In this document: positions 1-12,344 of the stretch, one piece after another
Layout: the number at the start of each line of letters is the position of its first letter
Numbering within the stretch: position 1 is the stretch's first letter
NCBI RefSeq assembly: GCF_021462225.1
Contig: NC_061798.1
Span: 24,281,320-24,345,319, forward strand
Direction of reading: 5' to 3'
Length of the DNA: 64,000 nt
From: Girardinichthys multiradiatus
Taxonomy: Eukaryota; Chordata; Actinopteri; Cyprinodontiformes; Goodeidae
Program-made: the position numbers and the translations under genes
Notes under the pieces: generated by a model
What the model was told of the DNA's origin: nothing
Databases searched by the model: none
Seen by the model: the letters and a program-made list of their open reading frames with translations, nothing else

Positions 1-2084
1 TCCATTATTCCTCTCCAAAGTGAGTGTCGTCAAACAAGCTAAATATGCTTTTCTAAGCAACCTCTTCCAGCTGCTGCTCTATATTATTTCCTGAGAGATA
101 TAACTCCTTCAGTGTTTTTTGAGTTATTTCTCTGGGGGTGGTGGTGGGGTGGTTGGGAGTTACATTGTTCTGTGCTTTATCCACTTCATGTACCGTACAT
201 AAGAAAATGTCTGAAAAGCATATGCGCCAGGTTCAACCAACTTGGCTCACAGCTGAAGACTCTAATCAAATCAAATCATATATCCTCTTGGATTTTGTGG
301 CCTCGCTTCTTACAGAGATTGTGTCAGCAGACAGTTGAGAAGTAGTCTTGAATTGTTATTCTCATTGTTTTCAGTCACCAGTGATGATACATGAGCTTTG
401 ACAGGTTATTTTAGTATTCTCTTGTTCATCTAGCTGTACTATGTGCCACCATGCTGTCAGCGGCAGTATTAGAAGAGGTCATGAATACACAAAGAATCAG
501 TTCCATTTTGTAGCAGCCCAAAGAGAAGTGGTTCCTTGTCTAAAGATTCAAGGGAATGTTCTTGAAGACAGGGGAGACAACCAGATGGGGGGATATGTTC
601 CCCAGATTAGTATGTCATTGTTTTAATTTTTGTTAGCTCTCTATTTTGGAGTTGGCAATGGGTAGTCATGAGCTACATGACAAGGCTCATCAAAGTGATA
701 ACAGTGGTATGATGGTTGTTGTGGACAGCTTTCAGATGATGTGAGTTGAAGCTGGAGGACCTCAGCTATTTCTTCCTCCTCATAGTATGTTGCCTTGGTG
801 TAAGGGTAGTGAGTGAATGTTTTTTGCTGGTTAGGGCAGGTGGAGAGCACTATCTTAGCCTGTTCAGCATCACAGATGACCTCACTGAAACACTAGGGCA
901 TAGCAAGACATGTTGGCACTGTAACAAGAAGACATGTACACCAAGCTCCCCTTAAAATCACCGGGAACTTTAAATAGCTGCAATGGGCTACAGTTGCACA
1001 TCAGCGGCCAGGGGAACGCAGGCTCTCTTCTTCCCAATTATGTTTGTCTAGTTTTTTTGTGCTTTGGTCAGTGGAAAGCTGATACCCTTTTCACCTTTCT
1101 AGCCCCATGAATTGCATCTACTGCAGCCGCTGTAAAATGAGAAGCAGGGCTCTAACAATGTCATCCCTTTTAGACTTTGGCTATGGTCCACATTGGCTTA
1201 GAAATAGAAGGCCAGTAGGAATGGCACATTGTTAGGAGAAGTTGAATACTCCATGAAGCATTAGCCAAGTCTGTTTCATATAACCATAGGCCACTTGTCC
1301 TCTCTGCCACCCAGGAGCAAGAGTCATGATAAACTAGACCCATCAAAGGTGGATTGGAAATCTTGGTTTTTCTCAGTAGCATTTTTCAATGAGTCCACCT
1401 CTTAGATCAGAACAATAGTGTTTGACATTATGTCATGGGTGTTTTCTGAAGCAAAATCATGTAGACATCGATTTTATTACGATGGGAAGCAACAAAAGTC
1501 CTGTTTGAGAATCAGCTATACTTTGGCCCTGTGTTATTGACAGCATCCTAGTGATTTCCAGGGCTAAAATCCTTTCAGGAGAGATTTCAGTCATCTTTCT
1601 CTGCCTCTGTGTAGATAAGGCAAATTGCAGGGTTAAAAAGGGTTCTATTAATAACTGCACTTTTACAAAGGAGAGGAAAGAATACATGCACAGAAACAGA
1701 GTAAGACAAGGCAGGCATTTGCAAGTATGATTGCATCTTTACTGTAATTAATTGTGTTGCTGGTCCTCTTTGAGCCTAGAGGGAATAATAGCCCACCACA
1801 TGTTGGAAATAAGACACGGCTCGACAGAGAAAGGTTCTCGGGTCAGTGAAGGGTCAAAAATAGGTCTGATCAATTAATAATGTGTGTATTTGTTATGCAG
1901 ATAATTGTTGTGTCTGTGTGTATAGTTGTTTTTTTTCTGTCTATATAGGCCGGTTTACATTCATCATTAAGGATGCACATTTTAAGAGACACCAAACAAA
2001 CGATTTCACATTGCTTATTGTGCTTAATTTGCAAACAAAATTAAAAATTGATTTTTGCATGTTGTCAGTATGAAATAATAATAA
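1..2084. other. Unannotated non-coding stretch
   Basis: I see no gene, repeat terminus or RNA gene here. Open frames are short and lack recognisable motifs. Composition is ordinary AT-rich vertebrate non-coding DNA. Confidence 0.5.
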
Positions 2085-2109
2085 TGTGTGTGTGTGTGTG
2101 TGTGTGTGT
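2085..2109. repeat. (TG)n microsatellite
   Basis: Uninterrupted TG dinucleotide run of about 12 units, preceded by a short AATAAT tract. Confidence 0.95.
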
Positions 2110-2272
2110 TTGTGCTGACACCTAGGTCCGCCTACTAATGTGAACTTTCTAAAAGAAAAATAACTGTTAAAGACTTTTGGAAAAATGCACATGTTTATTT
2201 AGAAGAAGAATCATCCAAAGAGGTTTATGAGGCTAAGAATACATTTTAATTTACTCATAGGTTTTCCATTGG

Positions 2273-2274
<2 letters not shown>

Positions 2275-2318
<44 letters not shown>
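2275..2318. repeat. (GT)n microsatellite
   Basis: Uninterrupted GT run of about 22 units, the longest simple dinucleotide tract in the window. A shorter GT run follows near 2,370-2,388. Probably polymorphic in length. Confidence 0.95.
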
Positions 2319-2321
<3 letters not shown>

Positions 2322-2794
2322 AGTGGAAAATGAACGTAAGTCAATGTTTGTAATAATAGAGAGTCAAGAATGTCTGTGTGTGTGTGTGGGCACCTTAGTG
2401 TTTTTTTTTCCTATTTTCTTCAGCCTTGTGTATGTGGGCTTTGCAGTGACTCAGTTCATATCCAGTTTGTGTTTGATTATAACACAGGAAAATTGCATTC
2501 CTAATGACTGAGTTCTTTTGTCACCAGAAGATGGCAGTAAAGCCTTTACACACAGAGTAAAGACTATATGGATGAGTGGAATCAAACCTCAGCCCCATGT
2601 CTTTCCAAAGAAACTGAAAGTGCGCTCAAAAATGTGAACCTTTATCATTTTGAATGTGTTTTCTCTCAAATTATTACTATACTAAATATAAGTTAAACCT
2701 TTTTCATTCTTTACATTTGAATAAATCACAACTGAAAATAGATTGCTATATATAGTATACTCATTTAAAAAGTAATATAGACAAATTATTTTCT

Positions 2795-3545
2795 AGCTGA
2801 GAAAAAGGTTAGGACACCCTGTCCTATAATATCTAGTCTTACCTCCACTGGACGAAATAGCTTCTGTGAGATTGTTCTATCCATCTACCAGCCTCTGACA
2901 ATGGTCTGAAGGAAGATTGTGCCACTCCTCACATTTAGTTGTGAGATGGTTCAGGGATTTCCTGCATGTACAGCCCATTTCAAGTCAGCCCGCTAAATAT
3001 CAAAAGGATAAAGACATGGGCTTTGGCTTAACCTAGGATGTTCCATTTCTTAGTTTTCAACCAGTCCATGGTCGATTTACTGGTATGTTTTAGATCCTTG
3101 TCATTCTACAGGGTCCAGTTCTGCTTGAGCTTTAATTTTTCACTGATGGCATCACATGTCCCTCAAGCACTCTTTACAAAATACATTTTATGTTGGATTC
3201 TATTGTGAGCTGGTCAGGTTCTTCTCTAGCAAAGCATCCCCAAACCATGACAAGAACATGTAGAAGTCCTGGTCGTGGTGTCCAATCTTTCTGGCAAACT
3301 ACGCTCTGGCCTTTGCGTCTTTTCCTCAGTTTTAATTGTTCTGTTATGTTACTTGACTTTTTCAGTATTATTAAATTGATATTTGTGCATCTTGACTTGT
3401 TTATTATGTGATGTTTCATGACTTGGAGGTTGTAAACTATACAAGACCCTCCCAATTCCACCCCATCACTTAAAGCCTCATCCTGTCTATTAAAATGATT
3501 AGATACGTTGATCTGAGCCATGATCACATGCTCCTTTCATCCGGA
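2795..3545 (-). pseudogene. Decayed Tc1-like transposon relic
   Basis: The left edge (gaaaaaggttaggacaccc, about 2,801) resembles the terminal region of a common fish Tc1-like family. On the minus strand, short translated blocks resemble Tc1 transposase. The clearest is VMVWGCFA around 3,220-3,245, the conserved block between the first and second catalytic aspartates. No reading frame spans the element, the right terminus is not identifiable, and much of the transposase interior appears deleted. The family call rests on the terminus and this one block. Highly diverged, so probably the oldest Tc1 copy in the window. Confidence 0.65.
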
Positions 3546-6500
3546 GCCACTTTATAAATAGAACCCATGTGAGCTGGAAAGCCAAAAAAGTGGTATTGAA
3601 CAGTTAATTCCATAAAAACCATCAGATTACAGAATATTTGCCAGTCAGGGCTGCGGACCATTAGGCCTGAGTGATCTTTGAGTTTTGCTTGTTTCTGCTT
3701 GTTTCAGAATATTCTATTGGATGTAACTTAAGGATAAAAATTGAGGTGATCAGTGGTGCATCAAAGTTATCATTACAAATTTAAACTAAAATATATAGAG
3801 GTAAAATAGGTTTGCATTTCATTTTTTAGAGTTTGCTTTTTCAAAAGTAAATTCGCTCAGTCCACCGCAAATGTACTGATAGACTGTGCTGGCTGAGCTG
3901 CAAGGGAACTTGAATCCAAGATAAACAGAGAAAGCAGTATTTCATTACCGAATGCCTCTTCTCAGTCTGCTCGTTTTTATCTGTTAAAATGACACTTTAT
4001 GAACTCTGCCATTCCATCTCTGTCTCCTTTTCTTTTGATATTACATTGAGAATCTGGGAATGACAAAGCAGGGAGGGAGAAGATGAAAACTAGGCAGCTG
4101 GCAGAGGTGAAAGAAAGATGGACGTTGTGAAGATGGGATATGCCTGTATTAAATCCTGTCCTTCTCCACTGATGACAGAGCCTGATATGCCTTTGGTTAT
4201 CTTCTGGTTCTGCCTCCTGGCAGAAAACCTAAACTACACAGAGTCAAAGACATCAGTGCCCAGACACACAAGCCCACACTGAACAGGACTGGGCCGAAGC
4301 CACTGGTGCCTGGCTGTATCGATTAGACCAGTAACACAGTTATTTCTGTAGGTCTGTCTCCAACAGCTGTCCCCTTATTGCTGCGGGTGAAATTAGAAGC
4401 GAGGAAGAGAAGAGTGGCTGAGGATAGGAGAAAAAAAAAAAGAGGGAATGGGGTATTCTAGGAGAATAGAGTGTGAAACTGGTGTTAAAGGAGTTGAGGG
4501 TTCAAATACATGAAAGAAAGTGTGGAAGGGGTAACATAAATGGCAGAACAATGTAAAAGGGAACATGAGCTAATAACGGGAAATAAAGCAAAACAAAGAC
4601 GCAAGAGAGCATCTGAGACTAGGTGGGGGAATGGAGAAAGAGATTAAGAAAAAAAGGTGCACAAACTGACCATCAAAGAATCTTCCCTTCTACACATGTC
4701 CACTGCGATGGATCAGATGTGATTCTGTATGAGATGCTTCTGATCAGTACTGACTAACTTACATAGTATGTGACCACTGACTCCACATCTAAGTGACCTG
4801 CGGATGTGTGTACAGTAAGAGTGCTCCTGCTGTTTTGTGTGTAGTTGTACCTTTATAACAAAATATGTGTATTCAGTGTTGGTAAGATTCCAATAATAAA
4901 AAAAAAACTACGTGACACCTATGCTGCACCAGCTTTTGGTGATATCTTTGACAATACCTAAATCAAATTTCAAAGAAGAAGATCCTCGCCATGGCTAAAG
5001 CAGTGTCCTCGACATATCAACACAATCATTCAGATTCTCCAGTGACAAATCGCTGGACTTTTTTCTTGTATTACTGGAGACTTTTTGACACATATTGTCT
5101 TACTCTTCTTACCAGACTTAATAAAACTAAACTAAGAAAAAAAACATTATTGTTATAAATGGCCAGACTCTGAATCAAACTTCAAATGTTGGCTAAAGAA
5201 GTTAATAATTTACATAAAATGTCATTCCTGAGCTACAGTTGTTTATAGAAAATATTTAGCCTATAGCAATCCTTGCCATGCTGAAGATTTGTGTTTATTC
5301 TGATAAAGTTAATATCGATATTATTATTAACAGTATTACTGCATTTTTTATTAGAATATATTAAATGGATACATAATCGAATTAAAGAAATATCTGGAGC
5401 AGAGCCAGAGCCTAAACATTCCATTTTATTTTATTAAAAATGCTGATTGCATGTGGATGGGAGGTGCATATGCATAGCAAAATCTCAGGTTTGCTAAATA
5501 TCGAGGTTGGTAGCGACAAGTCCTAATAGGAAGCTGTTTTTTTTATATGATTTGTGTGGAAACCTTCCAGCAGTACCAATTAAGTAGCATAGTTGAGCTC
5601 CAATGACAAAACTGCACTGATGTGGGACCAAAATTTACAACTACCCTACACTACAGCTTTCCTTATTTCAGCCACCATGATGGGCCAAGGTCAGCCAATT
5701 ACCCTTCACTGACCAGCACAACCACAGACACAAACTACAGCCATAGACCGCATCAGCTCATGTGTGTCTGAGTGGAGTATAGTGGACAGCGGCCTGGCAT
5801 GCTAGATTCATGGGGAATATGTCAGCCATCAGCTTGGGCATTTCAAACAATGCCTCACAATGTGCTTGACAGCCCTGAAAAACAGCCTGGTGCTTGGAAA
5901 CTGCCAGCCCATCATCTCAACTCCCTCATCTGGGTTCTCTTTGGCGCTCCTACTCTTGTTTCTGTGTGTGAGATGTGTGTGTGCGCATCTCTCGCCATCT
6001 CTCTCAATATCTCATTTTCTTTCCCGCCTCACCCTCCAAGCTCTCATTTCTGTCACAGGCTCTACCTTACATTTCCCCTCGCTCCTGTATTTTTGTTCAG
6101 CTCCTTTCTTTTCCTCAGACCTAAATGTTACAATTTTCTTGCTTCCACCCTCATCATGCAGAAGTGTAACATTTTTTTACCTATTAATACCCTCCTGTGC
6201 TTCTTCATGCAGTAAAAACAGCTGCAGATGCCCCCTCTTGTTAAGAGCTGAGCAGCAGGTCACCAAGTTGTTATGGGTATCACGCACACTGCTCTAGACA
6301 CACATACAGACACTGGGTAGTTATGTACATGATGGTATTATTTGGCTTAGCAGTTATATATCTTGGTGAGACACCAAGCCATAAAGCTGCAGGGACATGC
6401 AGTTCCCTTCTCTTTTTTGTCCTATTCACGTCTACCCAAGTCACATGCTGTAACAGCCAGCTCTCATTCACAACACTTAATTTACACCGGCTCATAACAG

Positions 6501-8760
6501 GAGGTGATGGGCTGTTGGAAGTTAGAAGACGTCTAAAGGGCGGTTCATGTGAGAGCAAAAGAAAGGGAGGAAAAAAAAAATGAGGGTGGGGGGTTCATGT
6601 GAGAGAGGATTAGCAGTAAACCAAACACTGCAGACTATTTTTGCATGCTATTAGCAAGAGTGATGCCATTACAGATTAGGATGATGAAAAATTTAGCGAT
6701 ATGTTGCGCTCAGATTAAACAAAAGTTGAAACAGACAATTATGTAAGTTTGTTGATACCAAAATACAGCCTGAACATCCTTGGGTCACCAACTCTGTGTT
6801 GTATGTATGCACTTGTGCGCGTGCTGCCTCCTCCTCCTTTTGTCAAGCTCATGTTTAAAAGTTGGGCAAGGAAAACAATCCAAAGAACATGCCGACCTCA
6901 ATCCCTTCCCCCTTATGAATATGAATCCTTCCTAAAACTGATCCATATCTGCATGCTAGAAATCTAAAACCACCCCAACAACACCCTACCACTTTTCCAC
7001 TAAATGCATCATGCCATCCGTACATAAATCTGCTATGGTTCAACAGCTCATCCACAATATTTCTATACGTGCTGCTAGGGGAAATCTTAGAGGCATTCCT
7101 TATTTCTTTGCCTAGTGAAGAATTGGAAACCGAATACTCTTTTACAGCTTTTTTGTGACTTATGAATTGTCTAGTTGTCATTATATGCGAGGGAAAATGT
7201 AATGGAATGTAAAAAGTCTGCACTTTTCTTTCCTTCTTTCCAAACTGTGTGTGTGGGGGGGGGAATATTTAAATACAGCTCATTTCTTTATTCTTTCATA
7301 AGTGTGTTGATTTCTCGGTAAAATGCTTTTGCATGCAAGGAGAATGTGTAAATAGGCATGCAGGTGTTTTAGTGGTACACTATTCAGTCTCTAGACATAC
7401 ATTACTTGATATTACTCCCCTGCCTAAGGCATTACATAGACGTGTATTGTGAAATGTATTTATAGAAAACAAATAGCGTAGCGCCTGAATCATAGGCCCA
7501 CTGGAATGTGGAAACATCTACTGGAATGAGTAGCTATAGATTTATGAATGATGTGAACTGTGTTTGGTTTTTTTCATAGTGATTTGACATTTACATTAAA
7601 TTTATTGGTCTGGATGTACCCTATCAAATGTGAACGCCTTGGAAAGGTGATGAAATTATGTGCTTACTATCAGCATGACTGACAGATACACAGTATCCCT
7701 TCTGCGGATATTTACAGCTCATGAATAGGGAGTGCAAAAATACAAAAATATCTCACATTCTTTATTGTATTTAGATAATTGCATGAATGTTGAAATGAAT
7801 GCTTTGTATATGTATCACTCACCATCGCATGGTTTAAAATGTTGGGGGCCAGATCTTGTGTGACATATCAGCATATTAAAGTGATGCACATGCATGTGGC
7901 CACGATAGTTGACATTCATGCTTAGCTGATAATTCATGAGCTTCATTGTGTGTGAAATATTTTCTTTTTTTTGTTCCCTAGGGTCTAACAAAGTGTTGTA
8001 ACACCAGGGTGCACTGTCGGAATGTTTAGCTTTCATAGTTTAGTGTATATATGTGTTGTAAATGGTCAACAGCACCCACCATGAAGGATTAACATTCATA
8101 TTACCAGCCACTCTGGTTATACTTTCAGATGCATGCTGGGTCATTGACATTCACTGTGTGGCACTGTAGCCACAGACCTGTCAATACACCAACAAAGGAG
8201 GCAGCTGGGGATGAACAGTAAGAGGAGAACACAGCAGAGATTTGGCTGCCTTTCCTATTATTTCTTATTTGGAGAGGGAGACCCTTTAAACCTTTGGGAC
8301 CCACCTCTTTTCCTCCTTGGCAAATGAAGAGATTGCATGCAAACATCCACAAGGGCTCACAGATACACACAGTGCAAACCTATGGGACCCATTTCATATC
8401 AACGATGTGCCCTATTGGGAGTACCAGCAGTGCTGATATATTAGCAAGGTTCGCTCTAAGGCTGAAAATTGTTTCAAATATTTGTGAGTCACCAGACAGG
8501 CTGTACAATGTTACCATTTGCAGTCAAATTAGGAATGAGTACACTAGTGGTGAGTTGGGACTGCTGATAACACTTAACATATACAACACCTTGTCAAAGT
8601 ATTTTTACATTTGAACTTTCAAACTAGAGTTACACAATATTAAATAAAAATGCAATTGCTATACTATTACTGAAAATTGTGAAGTCAATATCAGTTATGG
8701 TTATTTCCTTCCAGGATTTCATGTAATAGACCAAAACAAACTTTAGTAATAGTTTGAAGA
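3546..8760. other. Unannotated non-coding stretch
   Basis: No element termini, tRNA boxes or conserved protein blocks recognised. It contains pyrimidine-rich segments (about 5,930-6,115), purine-rich segments (about 4,390-4,660 and 6,545-6,610) and a short G run near 7,253-7,262. Open frames here (for example 5,772-6,297) are low-complexity and show no family features. Confidence 0.45.
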
Positions 8761-9230
8761 AGGAAAACGACTCATTGTTTTCAATGTTTTGTTACAAATA
8801 AAAATCAGGAAAATGTTGCATGCTTCTGTATGGAAGCAAATGTGTCCCAATATTCAAATTAAAATTGATTAATAGAAATGCTTTTTCATTTTCAAAATGA
8901 AGCTGCATTTTTTGACTCATAAATAAAATTAAAAATAAATAATTCAAACTGCATTTTCTTTTTCTTCTCCAAGACTGCTCAATTTGTAAATTAATTAAAA
9001 TGCTAAATAAAATAACGTTTAACATTTCATTTTCAAAAGATGTCTCAGCAAAAAGTGACCAAAATTCATTTTGAAATGTCAAATTTGAAAATTAAAATGT
9101 ATTAACAGAAATGCTTTTTCATTTTAAAGACATAGCTGCATTTTTTGACTCATAAATGAAATTTCTAATAGATCTTTCAAACTGCATTTTAATTTTCTTC
9201 TTCAAGACTGCTCTTTGTGTGACACAACTA
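8760..9230. repeat. AT-rich interspersed repeat with internal duplication
   Basis: A block beginning agctgcattttttgactcat occurs at about 8,901 and again, diverged, at about 9,131, each preceded by the same aaatgctttttcatttt sequence, giving a period near 230 bp. The 8,901-9,067 block also has an inverted copy at 12,181-12,327. Very AT-rich and without an open frame. It is a repeat family by its own multiplicity; whether it is a MITE, a satellite-like unit or part of a larger transposon cannot be told from this window. Confidence 0.75.
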
Positions 9231-10320
9231 AAGAGAAAACTAAGAGGAAAAGGCTTTTTCGTTTTCATGCCTGCGCCCGTTGTTCCATAAATCAATTTGA
9301 GAGTGATGTCAGTGGCAACTCTTCTTCTCCTGCCCCAGACCACACCATTACGCATCTTGTATGTCAGGGAGCAGTGTGCATTGCTCCCGAGACGAAATGA
9401 GAGCGTGAAGATTGTGTTCAGAGACAGTGGGAAATCACCAAGTCCAAATCTGTACCAGAGATGCTAAGGGAAGCCGCAGCTGCCCTGGAAGGGCAACACA
9501 ATCTAATAGTATGTCTCTGCAGACCGGAAACCATAGTTTCAGTGCTGCAGGTTCCGACATGCAGTTTTAGACTATATGTCTTGGCGACAGTGTTGTCTGG
9601 TGGATGACTGTAAAACTGCCGCACATTTAGACCTACAGCTCTAGACTTTTTTTTTTTGTGACTGAAATAAGAATTTCCCTTTTTTTTCTTTTTACAGAAA
9701 TAAATATTAAGAATTTCCCTTTTGGTATCAATAGGCTACTTCTGATTTCAATTTAGCCTGAGATCTTTTTTAGCAACAGCTATTAAAGCTAATTAAAGGA
9801 CTGACTGTAATAGTTTGGAGATTTAGTGCACCCCAATACCAAACTGTTTGAAAGTTTATTACATTAAACTGCTAAATAGTAATAAATGCTTTATGCTTAC
9901 ACAGAAATATGTGATATGTAATAATGTATACATAAAAACATTGACGTGCCTCAGCTAATAGCAGGAAAGTCAAGTCCTGAGAAATGTGAGAAATTCAGCA
10001 AACTATTTTAATAATACATGTATACACATCTATTACATGTAGTCACATCCATCCTGTTCTGGACAGTTATATGCACCTGAAAAAGAGAGATCCCAGTTAG
10101 TCCAAGTTAATATTTTTCTAAAATACATTCTCAAAATATAGGTAACAGCATGATATCAATTTAAATAGTTTAAAACATACATAGTAACATGAACATTGAC
10201 TGAAATATTAACCTTTGGCCGTCTCTCAATGAACCTCTGGGAAGTTCTTTTAAGGCTCTTTGGAAAACCCTTTCAGGTGACCACCTCATGAAGCTTATGG
10301 AGAGAATACCAAGAGAGCAA
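9231..10320. other. Unannotated non-coding stretch
   Basis: Only a local 15-18 bp duplication around 9,667-9,725 (taagaatttccctttt twice, next to T-rich tracts). Nothing else recognised. Confidence 0.4.
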
Positions 10321-10324
10321 ATCA

Positions 10325-10560
10325 ATAGAGGCAACTGTGGCTCAGGTTGTAAGAGTTTGTCATGTAACCGGTGGGTTGCCCATTCGCACCCCCATTCCAT
10401 CTATCTCAGTCGTTGGGTCCCTGAGCAAGACCCTTAGCCCCAGAAAGCTCCCCAGGCACCGCACAGTGGCAGCCCACTGCTCCTAAAGTGATGGGTTAAA
10501 ATGCAGATGTCACTTTCTCCATTGTGAGATAAATAAAGTCCAAATTATTGTTATTATTAG
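10325..10560 (+). repeat. tRNA-derived SINE-like element
   Basis: The left part carries an RNA polymerase III A-box-like sequence (tggctcaggttg, about 10,338) followed by a degenerate B-box-like region near 10,370-10,390. Then comes the motif family cctgagcaagacccttagcccc, common in fish SINEs, and a 3' end gataaataaagt followed by (att)n. The size of about 235 bp fits a SINE. The exact family is not assigned. Confidence 0.6.
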
Positions 10561-10852
10561 TAATCAAAGCAAAGGGTGGCTATTTTAAAGAATATAAAAT
10601 ATAAAAATGTTTAGAGTTACTTCATACTTTTTGTTTACTATATAATTCCTAAACTGTTCATTCACTGTCACTTATATGGACAGTGACATCATGGGAAGTC
10701 CACTGTCTGGCTGGAAGTAGGTTAATGCGATTTATTTTGAAAGTTCCAGAAAGTTTCGTACCGGACTTTCATGTTGTAATCCATGGCTGTGGGTTCCAAC
10801 AATAGTAAAATAAGTTAAATAAATAAAGAGACCGATTACGTAGGAAAGTGTA

Positions 10853-10899
10853 TCTAAAACCTTTGACTGGTAGTGTGTATATATATATATATATATATA
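10853..10899. repeat. Tc1-like terminal repeat fragment plus (TA)n tract
   Basis: The reverse complement of 10,853-10,877 reads as a Tc1-type terminus (cactaccagtcaaaggtttt). It abuts a TA run (10,879-10,899), and on the other side of that run the next Tc1 begins. Tc1 elements insert at TA, so a TA microsatellite is a natural target. No transposase belonging to this left-hand terminus is seen. Confidence 0.5.
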
Positions 10900-12180
10900 C
10901 CAAAAGATTGGACACACCTTCTCATTCAAAGAGTTTTCTTTATTTTCATGACTATGAATACTGTAGCTTCACACTGAAGGCATCAAAACTATGAATTAAC
11001 ACATGTGGAATTATATAATGAACAAAAAAGTGTGAAACAACTGAAAATATGTCTTATATTCTAGGTTGTTCAAAGTAGCCACCTTTTGCTTTGATTACTG
11101 CAACGCACACTCTTGGCATTCTGTTGATGAACTTCAAGAGGTAGTCTCCTGAAATGGTTTTCCAAAAGTCTTGAAGGAGTTCCCAGAGATGCTTAGCACT
11201 TGTTGGCCCTTTTGCCTTCACTCTGCGCTCCAGCTCACCCCAAACCATCTCGATTAGGTTCAAGTCCGATGACTGTGGATGCCAGGTCATCTGGCGCAGC
11301 ACCCCATCACTCTCCTTCTTGGTCAAATAGCCCTTACACAGCCTGGAGGTGTGTTTGGGGTCATTGTCCTGTTGAAAATAAATGATGGTCCAACTAAACA
11401 CAAACCGGATGGAATAGCATGCCACTGCAAGATGCTGTGGTATCCATGCTGATTCAGTATGCCTTTAATTTTGAATAAATCCCCAACAGTGTCACCAGCA
11501 AAGCACCCCCACACCATCACACCTCCTCCTCCATGCTTCACGGGGAACCAGGCATGTAGAGTCCATCCATTGACCTCTTTTGCGCCGCACAAAGACACGG
11601 TGGTTTGAACCAAAGATCTCAAACTTGGACTCATCAGACTAAAGCACAGATTTCCACTGGTCTAATGTCCATTCCTTGTGTTCTTTAGCCCAAACAAGTC
11701 TCTGCTTGTTGCCTGTCCTCAGCAGTGGTTTCCTAGCAGCTATTTTACCATGAAGGCCTGATTCACACAGTCTCCTCTTAACAGTTGTTCTAGAGATGTG
11801 TCTGCTGCTAGAACTCTGTGTGGCATTGACCTCTTCTCTAATCTGAGCTGCTGTTAACCTGCGATTTCTGAGGCTGGTGACTCGGATGAACTTATCGTCC
11901 GCAGCAGAGGTGACTCTTGGTCTTCCTTTCCTGGGGCGGTCCTCATGTGAGCCACTTTCTTTGTAGCGCTTGATGGGTTTTGCGACTGCACTTGGGAAAC
12001 GTTCAAAGTTTTCCCAATTGTTCGGACTGACTGACCTTCATTTCTTAAAGTAATGATGGCCACTCGTTTTTCTTTACTTAGCTGCTTTTTTCTTGCCATA
12101 ATACAAATTCTAACAGTCTATTCAGTAGGACTATCCGCTGTGTGCTGTATCCACCTCCTGCTCAACACAACTGATGGTCC
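10900..12180 (-). mobile_element. Tc1-like transposon, right end truncated
   Basis: The left terminus (ccaaaagattggacacacc) abuts a TA run, as expected for the TA target of this superfamily. The body encodes a minus-strand Tc1 transposase in several broken frames. The opposite terminal repeat is missing: homology ends near 12,180, where an unrelated AT-rich repeat begins. Length is about 1.28 kb against the usual 1.6 kb. It cannot move by itself. Confidence 0.85.
11054..12099 (-). pseudogene. Tc1-like DDE transposase, broken
   Basis: The transposase starts with an ATG at 12,099 and opens with MARKKQLSKEKR, the typical N-terminal helix-turn-helix region that binds the terminal repeats. It then loses frame near 12,000. 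Later blocks lie in other frames: VMVWGCFAGD (about 11,500), the second catalytic aspartate in QQDNDPKHTS (about 11,350), and the catalytic glutamate in LIEMVWGELE (about 11,240), ending in KAKGGYFEQPRI with a stop at 11,054. The full set of DDE blocks is present in order, so this is a once-complete enzyme of roughly 340 residues. At least two frameshifts and a stop make it inactive. Tc1 transposases cut and paste the element at TA dinucleotides in the nucleus. Confidence 0.85.
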
Positions 12181-12330
12181 CAATTTTGGTCACTTTTTTT
12201 TGTTTGAAAATGAAATGTTAAACGTTATTTTAGTCATCATTTTAATTAATTTACAAATTGAGCATTCTTGGAGAAGAAAACAAAAACGCAGTTTGAATGA
12301 TTTATTTATGAGTCAAAAAATACAGCCTGT
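12181..12330. repeat. Inverted copy of the AT-rich repeat
   Basis: The reverse complement of 12,181-12,327 aligns with 8,901-9,067: shared blocks include gactcataaata, ctccaaga, aatttgtaaattaattaaaa and taacgtttaacatttcatttt. The copy sits exactly between two Tc1-like elements. Confidence 0.85.
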
Positions 12331-12344
12331 TACCTATGTGTAAT

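Noticed and set aside
2227..2511. 94-codon frame through the GT microsatellite
   Set aside because: A long run of Val-Cys from the dinucleotide repeat; a composition artefact.
5772..6297. Two overlapping open frames of about 145 codons
   Set aside because: Pyrimidine-rich, low-complexity translation, overlapping each other in different frames, with no splice-site or family support.
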